Shown: positions 44,706 through 57,692 of the stretch, piece by piece | How positions within the stretch are numbered: position 1 is the stretch's first letter | Layout: every line of letters begins with the position of its first letter | Assembly (NCBI RefSeq): GCF_020283565.1 | Contig: NC_060064.1 | Span: forward strand, 27,238,337 to 27,302,336 | Length of the DNA: 64,000 nt | Direction of reading: 5' to 3' | DNA from: Trifolium pratense | Taxonomy: Eukaryota > Streptophyta > Magnoliopsida > Fabales > Fabaceae | The notes under the pieces: generated by a model | The model's database searches: none | Told to the model about the DNA's origin: nothing | Seen by the model: only the letters and a program-made list of their open reading frames with translations | Translations under genes and position numbers: made by a program

Positions 44706-47700
44706 TGAATTATATGTATTGTATTGATTTATTAAAAATTTAGCCCAATTGTATTAAAATATCTTAAGACTTTAAAATATAATGTCGTGACAACACAATT
44801 ATTATATATTTTTGTCATATAACTATTCTTTGATGTATTTACTTCATCGTCGTTATTCTTTCATTTCATTGTGGAAAAAGGGAAAACACCAAAAGTGTGA
44901 CAACATCCTTTACACCCTTTGTGATTGGTATAGTATTGAAAAGACAAATTAAGCATTGCATGTTGTTGTCTATACTCTCGGAGATCATACCATCCATCCG
45001 TTATAGCATGAGAATAATTTTTTAAGTTGGTTAGAACCAATCAAAGCACAAACAAGAGTACAAGACCATGAAAGGCCAGATACTAAATACTAATAGATAG
45101 AATTCAAAAAAAGTATTCTATTTTTTACTATGGTTTTTGTTTTTTTTTTTGTTTTAAAGCAAATGGAGTGAGTGCAGATGGCAAGTCTACTTAAATTGGG
45201 GGATATAAAACACAATCCAACTACAAATAGTGGTTAAAAAATAACTTTATAATAGGTATAATCAGAAGCAAACTCACACTCACCACAAACACTACCTAAC
45301 GAATCCGTGCACGAACTCGAAACCAGAATAGCAAAAAAATAAAATGTTGAGTACGATTTTACGATCGTAAGAAATGACGAATGAACTGGCCGCCAGCTGA
45401 AACAAATACACATATCAACAATCCCGGTGACAATACAACAAGTAGAAAAGGCTCTTTTGAGAGGGGTGACGCGACCCACTTTACCATCTTAAAGTTTATA
45501 TTAGACAAGGAAAATTCTATGGTACTCTTGCCAAAACTTAATTTACCGCTACTATAAAAGATTTAACCAATGAAAAAGTAATTATTGTCCATATCATCAT
45601 TTATATATTATATTTTAAAAGTTGATCAAATTAATTGTACATGTACATTATCTACGCAATTTAACCCTTATAAATCATACAAATTGTATTTTAATATTTA
45701 GTAATTTTAAAAATAAATTCATCTTATCCGGTAAATTAAAAACACAACCAATTCATCTTCATCTATGAAGAACAAATTGCGGTCGTCGGTGTCGGGTTCA
45801 TCGTCATCCCGTATGTCAAAAACAACCAATTCAACAATTTATCTTCGACGATTTTGATGAATACTGAAAACACCGAGATAGTCACACATATACACACAAT
45901 GAGTTTAAGAAAAAATTTAATGAATGGTTGAAGAAATTGGCAGAATATAATATGGTAGCCTACCTTCCCCTTTATAAGAGTAATAGGATTTCCTTAACTT
46001 TTTTCATAGGCATTTAAGAAGGGTTATTGTTCTCATTCTACATGTAACAACATATTAGTAACCGTTTTTTTTTTACAACATTAATAGCCATTTTAAATTA
46101 GAAACAATGTTTTTTTTTTTGTTGACAAAATTTAGTGTTTTTCTCTATTAGTTTTTGCTTGACTTGGTGCTCTGTTTCTAGAAGAAGAAAATCAAGTTTG
46201 ATAAATCTATGGGTTTGATGAAGAAGAAAATTAAGCGGTGAAAAGTGCAAAATATAAATGTTTTGTGGTGTTAAATTATAAATTTGGTCAAATTTAATTG
46301 TTACAGCTTATCAAATAGGAGTACTATTACAGCATGTCAAGTAATCATTGGTCAATGCATTTTATTGTGTCGGCACATGCTAATCTTTCTATTGTACCGT
46401 AGAAGTCCCCGTTAGACAATCCTCAAATGATAAACAACTTTAAATTATTAAAAAAAAATGTTAGTAGTTTCGTGGGAGTGGAGATCAAAATAACCTTCGA
46501 CCTCTTTATTATCTTTATGTCCTTTTCTTTTGTTTTGTTTTTGAGGTAATCGTTATGTTCCTTAACTCTCCAAACATGAGCCACCACCAAGTCATTATCA
46601 TTATCAGCCTTTTTGTTAAATTATATTGAAATTTTCAGGGAATGGATTATCTCCATTCTACTTTTCACATTTTTCTCTCCATTCTTAATCCTAAACAATT
46701 AAAATAAATCATTTTTACTTTTTATTTATTTTAAGTATGATATTTAGGGTCCAAATTTAACAAGATGAATTTTCATGGGAGACAATCCACTCTCAAATTT
46801 TCATGATGATTATTTTTTTGCGTAACATATTTGTAGCTAGCTAGTAATGAGCATGCGTTCATGCATGGATCATATCACATGGGAATCTCATAAAAACTAA
46901 GGCTATGATTAAAAAGAAAGCAACAAAAGCAGAAATAATGAAAATTAAAGTATTAGTTGTAGTGATAAGGTACTATCATGATCGAAAGGGTCCATATATA
47001 ACTAATATCATGGCCACTATAGAAATTATAAATCAACATGGTTCTCAATTATAATATATGGTTTGGTAACCAAATGTTTAACGTTAAGCAAAAGTGTAAC
47101 ACTTTTATTATCAATTTAATAATTATAAGGTCCCATAATATATGACCAAGCCAATACCCTTCATAACTTCCGACATTTCAAGAAAATTCTCAAAGAGCTT
47201 AGTTGATTGACATTTTTAATTTGAACTATGTGAGGCTTCATGACTACTCCATATTTAGATTTTTTAGGCTAATCAAGTATGTGAAAGTATTGATAAACAT
47301 TTGTGATTGATTAGAATAATTACTATTAGCATCATATATAGTGGAGGTCAGTATCACGTAAAAGGATTAGCTTTACCAACTTTTACACAAACTTATAATT
47401 AGAATTAATTAGTTTAGAAGAGATAAGGGATTTAGCTAGGTTTGCCTGTTTTAGAAGTTTTTCAACAGAAATTAGTCACCGCTAAATATTGGTGAAAAAT
47501 TTCGTACATTGAAAAAAAATCACATTGCTTGTGCTACCCTTATCAATTGATATTGTGCTAGTTGTTAAACCAACCACTTGGCTCATAAATCACCATTTTG
47601 AAATATTTTGTCAAGTGCGATCGACATTGTTGGTTTTGCCTTGAAAAATGAAGAAATCAGATTTTTGGTTGTTGTTGTTGGTCATCACACCAGGCTTGAT

Positions 47701-48712
47701 GCATCCACGCCAGGTTCAGTGTTTTGCAGGATTTGGTGATGCTCTCTGGCATCTGCGCCAGGCTTGGGTCGGATTCATATATATATATACTCTGTTTCTT
47801 GTTCTTCAGCCGCCAGCTTATGATATAGAGAGAAAAATTGATTTTTTCTAGGGTTCTTCAACATCATAAAGGCTAAATAATTAGAGGGCTTCTCTTAGGT
47901 ATTATCTAGGGATTAATAACTCATCTCTTTCATCTTGTAATCATTATCATTGAATCTCTTGGTCACGGGGAAAAATTCGGGAAAAAAGGTAGAAATAGGT
48001 AAAACTCTATTTCTTGTAACTCTTTGAGAGGATCTTTTGTAATCAAGAACAACAAGTTTGATAGTGGATCGGCGAGCTGCTCTCTCCCTAGAGTAGGTCA
48101 CATTGACCGAACTGGGTAACAATTTTATTGTGTCCGTTTTCTTTCTGGCCGTTTATATTTCGATTTGTGATTATTATTGTCGTTCGCTTATTTGATTGCT
48201 TAATCGTAATTGATCCACACATCAAGATTATTGGTGTGATTTAATCGAATTCACGACAGACATGGTTTTAAAATCATTGAAAAAAGTACACATAATAAGA
48301 CATGGTTTTAAAATCAAAATCAAGATTTTGGAGGTTTTCTCAAGGACATCAGAACCAAAACTTCTGTGGACAATTGACAAATTAACTGTATATGTTTACA
48401 ATTTATTGCAATATCAACAATCATAATGTAATCTTAACTTTTCTTTTGTCTTAACCTTCTCGTGTTGGTAAATAAAATCTGATAAAAAATTATTGTACTC
48501 ATAACTCAAATTTAAGTTATTCTGATTTAAATTTCTGTTCATTAACCATTTGATGTCAAAGCGATTGCAATTTAGATTTACTAAATAAAACAATATTAGT
48601 GATAGTTTGTTGAGCATGGATAAGGTTCTCATAAAGATAACTTGTAAGTTGTAACTATATCTATCCTACACCATTGCTAAAAAAGATAAATGAAATTCAG
48701 CACCACTATGTT

Positions 48713-48898
48713 TTTTTGTTTTTTACCGTCGGTATCCGGCCCACTGGACCGTCTAATTTGGTTTGAGAGTCAGTTCTGACATCAAGTGGTTCCGGCCCCC
48801 TCCCGATCACAGTTGAGGAGATTGAACTGTCGATCACACTTGACAAAATATTTCAAAACTTCAACGTCAATTAATACTGGACCAAAGTAACCATTGGT
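48713..48898 (-). mobile_element. tRNA-derived SINE, family B, with 11-bp TSD
   Basis: Minus-strand copy, A-rich tail at the left end. Flanked by ACCACTATGTT at 48702-48712 and 48899-48909. The B-box region is interrupted by a short insertion compared with 42928-43091. Confidence 0.85.
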
Positions 48899-49213
48899 AC
48901 CACTATGTTCCTTTTTGTTGCCTATTCCTACCAAAGATGAATTCTATGCGTATTGACATGAAAGACTAGCTTTAAATAAGGGATTAATTGCAATAATTGA
49001 ACCATGAAAAAAGATTAATTAAGAAGCATAATTATATGCAGAGAAAACATGTTCAATCTTCTTGAAAACACACTCATGATAAAACTTTTCACTATGAGTT
49101 GCAAAGATAAAAAACGATCCAATCGAGAGAAAAGTATTACAAAATCAGAATCATATATGAGTTGCAAAGTTAAATTTGTGTCGATTCATTGTCGTTGTAT
49201 CGATCGATCCATC

Positions 49214-51662
49214 TTAGGTTTTATTTGTGTTTTTAGATTTTCTCTTCAACACCAAAGTCCATGTTATAACTTCCATCACCACTGCAACTACAGCCAATGC
49301 AATAATCACTAGAATGTAAGCTGATCTCCATTTTTGGTCTGGATTCAAGATTTCAAAGCCTCTGAATATGTTTAAAATTCCTAGGAAGAGTATTGCGTAT
49401 CCAAAACTATGGTGATATATGTTCCAGAAAAATCTGTATTTGTGATCCGGTTTTGGCCTTAGGAACAAAGCAAAAACCTGCGAAATAAAAACAAAGTTCA
49501 TCAAAACAGAGAATTACTACAGCTAGCAAAATTCAACAATTTCAGTACGTCAGTGGTTACTGGATCGAGATGAAATGGTCCAGATTTTAATGAGCTAAAA
49601 ATCTGGAACGTCTAATCTCTCGATCCAACTACCACTAACATGTCTAATGCGTGAAATCCAAATCCTTTCTTCACCTTTGGTGGTTAGACTCTTTTAGCCC
49701 GAATTTTTTTCATCATACACACATGAAACTTTCATTTTGTAAGACTTGTTTGTGAGTTGATTTTTGAAGAGGAAGTGAATGGATGACTAATTTTTCAATT
49801 ATTTTAAAAAACATTTTATGGTGTTCTTAGTTTAAAAATGAAAAAATAAATCCGCCCCTCTAAAGCTCAACTCGCAAACAAAGTCTTTTATTTCTTTGAT
49901 TAGGAACCGAAAAACATGGTTTTAGAAAAAAAAGTTTGCGACCGTGATTTAAGTTGCGAGTAAATTTTTTTATGTCTCACAATTGAGACTACGTTAGCTG
50001 CATTTGATTGTTATTTTTCACAAATATAAAAAATTGCATCGGGGAACCTGTGAGCCCATATGGTGAGTTCTCTTCTTTCAACCGAAATTTTCTATACGTA
50101 TGATCCAGGAATCGAACCTTTTACCACATGCTTAAGAGGATCAAAACTCTTATCACTTGGTAATTTATTGTTGATACGCGACAGTAATTTAAAACTTTGT
50201 TGAAAAGTACCTTTTGAATTGTGAACTGTGACTAAATAAATACCATAAATTACCTGTATAGTGGCAAGACAAAAGAGGGTAATTCCAATATTGCGATGAA
50301 CAGTGAATGTTATCCCTTCTGATTCACTTCCAAGTTTTATGCCAGATCCCCAACCAGCAACTCCAAGAACATAAGCAGTTAATTGACAACCAACATGAAG
50401 ATAGAACCAAGCTGGATCAGCTGATGGAAAAGCTTTCACATATCTTGCAATGATTACTCCAAGGGGAAACAAAATACCCCAACTCAATGTATTTAGTATT
50501 CCATGAATCTGTCATATTTCAACAAAATCACACATTAAAATGTTGTCAAAAGACACATACAACCCAAAATGGTTGTTAGTGAAGGACAAATTTTATTCGA
50601 GAAAACTCAATTTAGAATTTTGACTAAAACAATAATTAATCAGACGTTTTTTATATCCCAACTTAATTCTGAATTATCAAAACTTTTTTCCCATAAAAAC
50701 AGGAAGGCTAAGAAATTGAAATAAAAAAAATACAAGCTTAAGTTTCCAATCAAACTATTTTTTACGAAAGACATCTCAAAACAAGAATTATATTTTCCAC
50801 CAAAAATAAAACAAGAATTATCAATATTTTCTAAAACCACCTCCTTTTTAAAAAATGACACACATTCATAACAATAATTTAATAATTAAAATAAAATAAA
50901 AACTAAAATCCTACACCAAAACAATCATTTTATAAGATTAAACTTCGAATTACCCGGTCAAAAAATATCAAAATTGAAACTAAAAAACATCCATTACTAA
51001 AAATAACACAAGAACAGAAAACTTATAAAAAAGAGCTAAAAACTCACATTTTTCTTCTTGGTGATAGGATCAACAGGACCAACACCAGAATCGCTACCTC
51101 CATTCAAGCTAAGTCTCCCTTTAGAATTCAAATTCGGCGGTTGAAAATCATGCGGAGCAATAAACCCTCCTGGCATGACGGTGGCACCCACCTGCCAAAC
51201 ATGGTTAACGGCGTCAACATTTACCGGAACCTTAACAGTTGCATAAATCTTCATCAAACCACCATCTTCCTCAGCTTTCATGTCCCAAACATCAAAAGAC
51301 AATTTCCCAGGAACAATAATTTTATAAGATTTAAGGTCCAATGTTTTCATTGCCATCACGGTGTTATTCTTAAATGCCACAATTACCTGCGCCCCTGCCA
51401 TTCCTGTGGCGGTTGGATTTATTCCCCAGCCAATCCAACCGCCCAGTGTAGGCGGGACCGCTGTAAAAACCACGGAGAGGGAAGAATTTGTTTTATCATA
51501 GGTGTAATGGAGGTAGGAATTGAGCACGGGAAGGTCTAAGCAATTTGCGTAGACCTTCGTTCCTGTTAATTTTTGAGTTGAACATGTTTGAGATGAAACC
51601 GTTGTTAAAAAAAGTGATAGAAGAAAAATGAAAATGGGAATGGAATTTGAAGGTGAAACCAT
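49214..51662 (-). CDS. cytochrome b561 and DOMON domain-containing protein
   Basis: Three exons on the minus strand: 51662-51048, 50508-50254 and 49477-49214; GT..AG borders, all in phase 0, 377 residues. Residues 1 to about 24 are a signal peptide ([14 protein letters not shown]). A DOMON domain follows (about 45-165, with GWIGWGINP and VWQVGA). Exons 2 and 3 encode five to six hydrophobic helices of a b561 core with the four expected heme-ligand histidines: H207 (IHGILN), H243 (YLHVGCQ), H276 (VHRNIG) and H312 or H313 (YHHSFGY). Members are plasma-membrane proteins that pass electrons from cytosolic ascorbate across the membrane to apoplastic acceptors; the DOMON part may bind heme or sugar. 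The specific substrate is inferred. The gene looks intact. Confidence 0.94.
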
Positions 51663-52384
51663 TGTTGGGAAGAAAAACTGAGGGAGAACTCAGTTTTTCT
51701 TCGGTATTTTGATTAGTTTTTATGGCAATGTGTGCCTTTATATTGTGTTTGTTGGTTATAACAGAATTAAAAGATGAGTTGGTGAAGTTAATTATTATGA
51801 GGTTGGAATTGAAGGAAAGGGAATGATATGTAATATAAGGAATATGTGAATATATAGGGAAAAGGGATATATACATACATACACATCGTTACAACTATGC
51901 AAGACAAGAGTAATATTTTTGGTTACATTATTATTATTATTATTATTATTTTTTATCGTTCTTTTTCTATTTTAAGGTCTTTCTTTTTCTTTTATATATT
52001 TACAATACAGTCTTTAAATATTTGTATTAAAAATATTATTTTTTTCAAAAAAATCTACAAAAAATATTATTTGTAATAAAAGGGGCTAACATTAGACCTT
52101 TGAAAAGACAAAAAATGAAGAACAAAATTTTTCTTATCTTGTCATTTTCTTTTGCACTTTTTTTCCTTTACCGGGGTTTATCTCTAGGGTTTTACTGGTA
52201 AATTTTTTTGACGTAAATCGGATATCCTCTACACACAACTGCATAGACTAATTCCTCGAGCCTTGTGGGACCCAACTGGGCGACAAACTCTCCCTAAGAG
52301 ATTTAATACTGATAAAATTGTTAATGAGAAAAATGTTGTCGATAATTATATTTGTACCATTGGGTATTGGCCTAGTCCCCCAAG
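51663..52384. promoter_or_regulatory. upstream region of the cytochrome b561 gene
   Basis: 5' leader and promoter of the minus-strand gene should lie here. An ATT trinucleotide repeat (about 51927-51952) is present. No motif could be assigned securely. Around 52260-52384 a fragment reads WDPTGRQTLPKRF, possibly from an old retroelement, family not recognised. Confidence 0.35.
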
Positions 52385-53109
52385 CAATGTTTTAAAACCC
52401 GGACCGGTGATCGACCCGGCCAAGACACTGGGTCACTGGTTCACTGGTCGGACCAGTGGGTCACTGGTCAGACCGCATGACTATTGGCCCGACTTATAAT
52501 AAAAATTTAAATATATTGACTTCAATTTCATAAAATTAAATTTAATAAAAAACATTTCCTTTGAAACTTGTTTTCAATAAAATTTCATGTATTTAAAAGA
52601 AAAAACACGATTATGCTATAATAATATTTTAAATAAATTAAAATATTTTATTGACTAAATTAAAATATTATTATATCATAATTTTGTTAGAACAACATAA
52701 CAATATATTAGGTTAAAATAAAACGATGAATATATATATGTATGAAAATCAAATTTAAAATAACAAGGAAAAAAATGATCAATGCATTTATTAATACATG
52801 TCATGGTGTTTCTTAAATAATATTAAATATAATTCAATGATTTTCCTATGTAAAAGGCTTGAGTTCGATTCCCATGTGTAACATATTTGAAATGTTTTTG
52901 AAATTAATGTTTATTCTCTCCCCAAAACCGGTTCGGTTCGCGGGCGGGTTTCAACGGTTCGCGGTTCAACCAATGAACCGGCCGGTTCAAGGCGGGTTAC
53001 CGCGGGTCATTTGCAGAACCGGTTCTGCAGCTTATCCGGACCGCTCATGCTACCGGTTCCCGGTCGGACCGGTCAGACCGGCCGGTCCGGTCCGGTTTTT
53101 AAAACTATG
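52385..53109. mobile_element. GC-rich-ended hAT-type MITE with 8-bp TSD
   Basis: 725 bases. Begins CAATGTTTTAAAACCCGGACC and ends GGTCCGGTTTTTAAAACTATG (inverted with few mismatches; the 20-base core is clear), flanked by CCCCCAAG at 52377-52384 and 53110-53117. Arms contain many 'CCGGTT', 'GGACCGG' and 'GGTTCA' motifs; the middle is AT-rich. The frames at both ends are shadows of this repeat. An 8-bp TSD fits the hAT superfamily. Confidence 0.88.
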
Positions 53110-55007
53110 CCCCCAAGTCTCTTGTTTCTTTCTTATTTAATGATATTTTTTGGAGTGTTGTAAATGATTGGTGATGGTTGTGTGGTGTCAATATAGTTGA
53201 GATGTCATATCATCCGGGTAATTTCTAGATAAAAATATTTAGTTTAACGATATTAATATCATCAATTGGACAAAACCTTATGAACAATTTTTCATTTATA
53301 GGAACTAAAAATAAAAATTTAATATATTTAATACAACTGAACACATTTTTAAACCTTGTTTTTTTACTTATGTCAATTTTATGAATTTTGGTGGGAAAGA
53401 CATCAAATTTACCTTATGTCAATTTTATGAATTTTATGAATTTTGGTGGGAAAGACATCAAATTTTATGAATTTTATTTTAATTATCAAAAGAATTATTT
53501 ATCATAAAAAAATGGAGAAAATGAAAAATGAAAACTCACGATCAAAGGCAAGTCATCAAAATGGAAAATGATAATTAAAAACTCATGTTCCATGCGTGAA
53601 AGAAGGAAGGAAGGAAGCATATTGTGATTTTATTTGTATATTTATCCTTTTTTTATTTATTTTTTACGATGTTAAAATAATGTTTATATTTGATATATTA
53701 TACCAAATGAATGAATATTCTGTTCTTAAAAAAAAAAGAATTATAAAAAAATTAAAACAAGTAAATATATAAATAAATATCCGTAACAAACTAACTAACC
53801 AATTTGAGTCAAAGAAAAGTAACTAACCAATACGGAAAATCCCATCCAGATAGAATGTTTGGGTGTTTGGACTTTGTCAACAACTCCATGAGAAGTGCTA
53901 TAGCAACACACTCTTTAACAAATATATTCTAACACACTTTCTTTTATTGATTAAAATTTATATGAGTTTCATAAAAGTTATATGGGTCCACATTTTTTTA
54001 TGGGACTCATGTGAATTTCAACCAATAAAAGAAAGTGTTAAGCAATACACCCACAGTTAGGAAAATTCTTTCATAGCCAAAAAACTACACACTTTATTGT
54101 TTTCATTGAAAAAAAATACGATCAATACACCCACAGCTAGGAAAATTCTTTCATAGCCACAAATATAAATATGAGGGGTTAAGTACATTCTCAAAACAAA
54201 CAAAAATTAAAGAAAAAAGAAATGAAATGATATTGATTAATGTGATTATATTATTTTTGTTTTAAATTTTTGGATTAGTGTGTGTGCCTAAATAAAATAT
54301 TATTTGGGTTTGTGCTTATGTAAGTCTTCCTCCCCACAGCTAATCCCATACCTCAATTTTTTTTCCCTTCAAGTTGTCTGGTGGCTAGAACTTCACCTTT
54401 TAAGGTGAATAAATAGAGTATCAAGGTTCGAATCCGGTCCCAACAATAATCTACAATGTCTCTTTCAATTGAGCTATGCTCATGGGGATATTTTTTTTTT
54501 AAATGCCACAATATATTTTGAAAAGATTTTACTCTCTTAATTTTGTTTTTACATTTTTTGGAATTACTTGTTATAGAAAAATCAAATTTTAAAATTTTTG
54601 AGATAAAATAAATTTATTTTGAAAACTAAATTTTGAATTTTCTCAACATAGTTTTTGTTGAAAACTTCAAATTCTGAATATCTAATATGATATATTAATA
54701 TTTTCTCAAACATAGTTTTTGTCCAATGTATTAACAATACAATCAATCAAGTAAGAAATACAGAAAAACAAAAGGAGGCTAAGATTTTCTGAAATTCATT
54801 ACAACAAACAAAACATATGAATAAATGAGTAACTCTTACGATATATAATAATCATAAAACACTAAACTATCTTAAGCCCAAATATTTATTCAAAAGGCAC
54901 ATTTACATGATTATAAACCACTAACATATTGTCCAACACAATGAACAATTCACTAAATTATTTTATTCAAAAGTCATTTTACTCCAACCTTAAATTTACC
55001 AAGAGAT
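53110..55007. other. intergenic
   Basis: AT-rich; includes small direct repeats (about 53350-53465; 'AGGAAAATTCTTTCATAGCCA' type blocks at 54058 and 54140), an inverted repeat around 53930-54040 ('CACTTTCTTTTATTGATT' against 'ACCAATAAAAGAAAGTG') and a SINE-like B box near 54425. No gene seen. The last 100 bases are the NPF 3' flank. Confidence 0.45.
54368..54490 (+). mobile_element. putative tRNA-related SINE fragment
   Basis: 'GGTGGCTAGAACTTCACCTTTT' and B-box 'GGTTCGAATCCGGTCCC', then 'CAATTGAGCTATGCTCATGGGG'. Same layout as 32397-32525. Confidence 0.45.
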
Positions 55008-55741
55008 TTAATACCTCTTAGCAAAGTAAACATAAAGCATAAAATTTAAAACATTGATAACACAAAGAAGAGCATAAAAAAGATCCAACCTAGAATGATT
55101 CAAATCTTTTCCACCAAACCATTGCATACCAAATTTTCCACTAATTGCATTGCTTAAACTCACCAACAAAGAACTCAAGAACAATCCCATAGAACTTGAA
55201 CACCAAGACAATGAAGTACAAATACTTCTCATACTTTCAGGTGCTTCCGAGTAGAAAAATTCAAGCATTCCTCCCAATGTAAGTGTATCACCTATTCCCA
55301 ATAAAATGTATTGAAATGTTAACCAAAACACATGTAGTGTTTTCCCATTCTTGAATGCTTCAAGCCTCATTGATTCAATGATTGATGCCACAAACATTGA
55401 TATTGATACTAATGCTAATCCAAGACCTATCCTAAAAAGTGGTTTGGAGAATTTGATGTTTGTTGTGTCTTTGTGTTTGTTTATTTTTTTGAATTGTTCA
55501 AATAGGATTATGAAAATTAGTGATATAAGGATTGGAATAACTGCTATTGATTGTGTAGGGATTGTTAAATTGTATAATTTTTTGTTCATGAGGTTTCCTT
55601 GTTGTACTGAGAATGTTAGGATTTGTGCTACACAACAGTTCATCATTATTGTTGTGACAAATATTGGGAGAAGTCCTAGGAATGTTTTTGTTTCTTTAAC
55701 TTGTGAAACACTAATGTTGGAATCCATCAATGCTTTGTTTA

Positions 55742-56049
55742 GCGTGTGTTTGGTTCTGCGGCGGAGAGAATTGATTTTGGCAGAATTGATTCTGTAAAAT
55801 TGATTCTGGCCAAAATTGATTTTAAGCTTAAGTGGTTTATGTTTGTATATATTCATGAAAAAGTGAGTTGAACAAAAAATTTGAGTGTAAAAATCAATTC
55901 TAGAATCAGAAGCTATGATTTCTAGCTTCAAGTAGAATCAATTCTGGAGGCAGAATCAATTCTACTTTTGAAAAACCAAACAAGTCAGAATCAATTCTAC
56001 ACGTCCAGAATCAATTCTGGATGCTCCAGAATTGAAACCAAACATACAC
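55742..56049. mobile_element. Tourist-like MITE inserted in NPF exon 5
   Basis: 308 bases. Ends GCGTGTGTTTGGTT and AACCAAACATACAC are 14-bp inverted repeats with two mismatches. Flanked by TTA at 55739-55741 and 56050-56052, the PIF/Harbinger target duplication. Interior rich in 'AGAATTGATTCTG' palindromes. It has no coding capacity. The host exon reads FL before and NKALMDS after. Confidence 0.9.
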
Positions 56050-56104
56050 TTAGAAACCTGCAAAATTATATCAATGTCATGTCAAAGGAGTCTATCCCTA
56101 AATT

Positions 56105-56345
56105 GTGGTACTCTTTGGATAAACGACTTAAATAATTGTTTATAGCATAATCTATTTCTATAATAAAATAAAATAAAGTTAAACTGTTTTCATATAAGTT
56201 CTAAATTGTTTTCATATTTTGTAGAACTTATGAAAATAAGCTGAAAACAACAATTATAAACATGTCACAAGCTGTTTCCAAAAGTTCTATCGCATAGTCT
56301 CACATGTACATATGTCATTTCCTAGGATCAAATAAGTCATTCCAA
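56105..56345. mobile_element. MITE (hAT-like) in NPF intron
   Basis: 'GTTTTCATATAAG', 'GAAAATAAGCTGAAAACA' and 'CATGTCACAAGCTG' blocks match the elements at 25405-25655 and 38860-39010. Borders approximate. Confidence 0.5.
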
Positions 56346-56561
56346 TCACTTCAGTATTTCAATTGTGTAATTAACACGATAATCAAAAGATAATATAAAA
56401 TCAAAGTACTTTCATATAAGCTATAATTTTTTTTATGGTCATTTCCTAGGATCAAATAAGTCAATCCAATCACTTCAGTATTTCAATTGTGTAATAAACA
56501 CGATAATCAAAAGATAATATAAAGTCAAAGTACTTTCATATAAGCTATAATTTTTTTTACA
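56314..56561. repeat. 124-base tandem duplication in NPF intron
   Basis: The block beginning GTCATTTCCTAGGATCAAAT is repeated with period 124 (56314-56437 and 56438-56561) with few differences. Confidence 0.8.
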
Positions 56562-56959
56562 TCGAAGAGCTTATGAAAATAAGTTGTTTTATGAACATGC
56601 CATACTAGTATTTCATTTATGTAATCAAAAGATAAAGAGCTTACTTGAATTTATCACGAAATTGCTCTCTTTCAAGCAAATGCTCTGTGACATCATGATT
56701 CAAACTTCCAACTGTTGACACCGTTGTATTTCTAACTGAAGAAACTAATACCTAAAAATACAAAAGTACAAGAAATTTAATTTAGCGACTCTGAAAAATG
56801 TTAGGAACTCTCATGATTGCAAAATTTATTGGATCAATGAAATTCAATAAGGTCCCACCATTTTGATATATGACCAATTCCAAAAATAGTGAGACCTATA
56901 TTTATTTCACTAAATAAGAGTGTTAGAAAATAAGTTTTTGTTTTTGGATATGACTCTAT

Positions 56960-57090
56960 TCTAAAAGTTTAAGTTTTTGGATAATCGGTTATTTAAGATG
57001 GTATCAGAGCCTATTCATGAATCGTGGATAAGAATCTGATACCATTTTAAATAACCGATTATCCCAAAAATTTAAGCTGTTAAGATAGAG
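56960..57090. other. inverted repeat with a primer-binding-site-like motif
   Basis: 'GGATAATCGGTTATTTAAGATGG' pieces are mirrored by 'AAATAACCGATTATCC'. At 57000 'TGGTATCAGAGCC' equals the initiator-Met-tRNA primer binding site of plant LTR retrotransposons. Probably a degraded LTR junction in the NPF intron; not certain. Confidence 0.4.
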
Positions 57091-57644
57091 TCATATCAAT
57101 AATTTTATATTGTTTATAACACGTTAACTTTTTCTTAATTTTTGTATATTGCAAAAATGTACATCACCTGAATGATCCGAGTTAAAGGACTTCCAGAAGG
57201 TATTTTATATCTATACAATGGAAAACCAGCCACAAAAGTGCACAATGCTAAACTCATAACAAAAACCATTATCATAAAATTTGTACTCCACCCATATTTT
57301 TGTTCAATTGGAACCATAACACTTGTTGACAAAAGTCCCCCTATGCATAAACAAAAGAAATACCAACTAAAGTAAGAGGAAATGAGGCTCTTATTGTTTT
57401 CATCAAGTTGATCACCACCATGTGCTGGCAAGGTAGCTCTGACACCACCAACTCCTATGGCTATAGCATAAAGTCCAATGTAAAGAAAAATAGCTTCAAT
57501 AAATGATGGTGTTTGATTTTCTGGTGGTTGCAAATTAGGGTTTTGAGCTTGGTATGTGAGCATTAGTAGTCCCTGTATTTCAAAGAAAACAAATTGTATA
57601 AAATGACTAATGTAAGAATATTGCAACTTAAATTTTTTAATTGG

Positions 57645-57645
<1 letters not shown>

Positions 57646-57690
<45 letters not shown>
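57646..57690. repeat. (AT)n microsatellite, left of foldback element
   Basis: About 45 bases of AT dinucleotides directly before 57691. The matching AT tract at 59437-59480 follows the element, so the element probably inserted in one AT array. Confidence 0.85.

Positions 57691-57692
<2 letters not shown>

Larger units (their letters stand above)
44203..49213. other. large intergenic region
   Basis: No gene recognised. Contains a direct duplication (44289-44705), a SINE (48713-48898), and a block at about 47640-48240 that resembles an LTR leader ('CTCTTTGAGAGGATCTTTTGT', 'GTCACATTGACCGAACTGGG') but whose ends could not be fixed. The right part is the 3' flank of the minus-strand cytochrome b561 gene. 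Confidence 0.45.

Noticed and set aside
47640..48240. Solo LTR
   Set aside because: Motifs resemble an LTR leader, but neither TG..CA ends nor a target duplication could be fixed.
51141..51539. 132-codon plus-strand frame
   Set aside because: Antisense shadow of the DOMON exon.
55351..55797. 148-codon plus-strand frame
   Set aside because: Antisense shadow of the NPF last exon running into the MITE.
55008..55931. 307-codon frame as an independent short transporter
   Set aside because: Its first 70 or so residues are MITE sequence; the rest is only the C-terminal half of the NPF protein.
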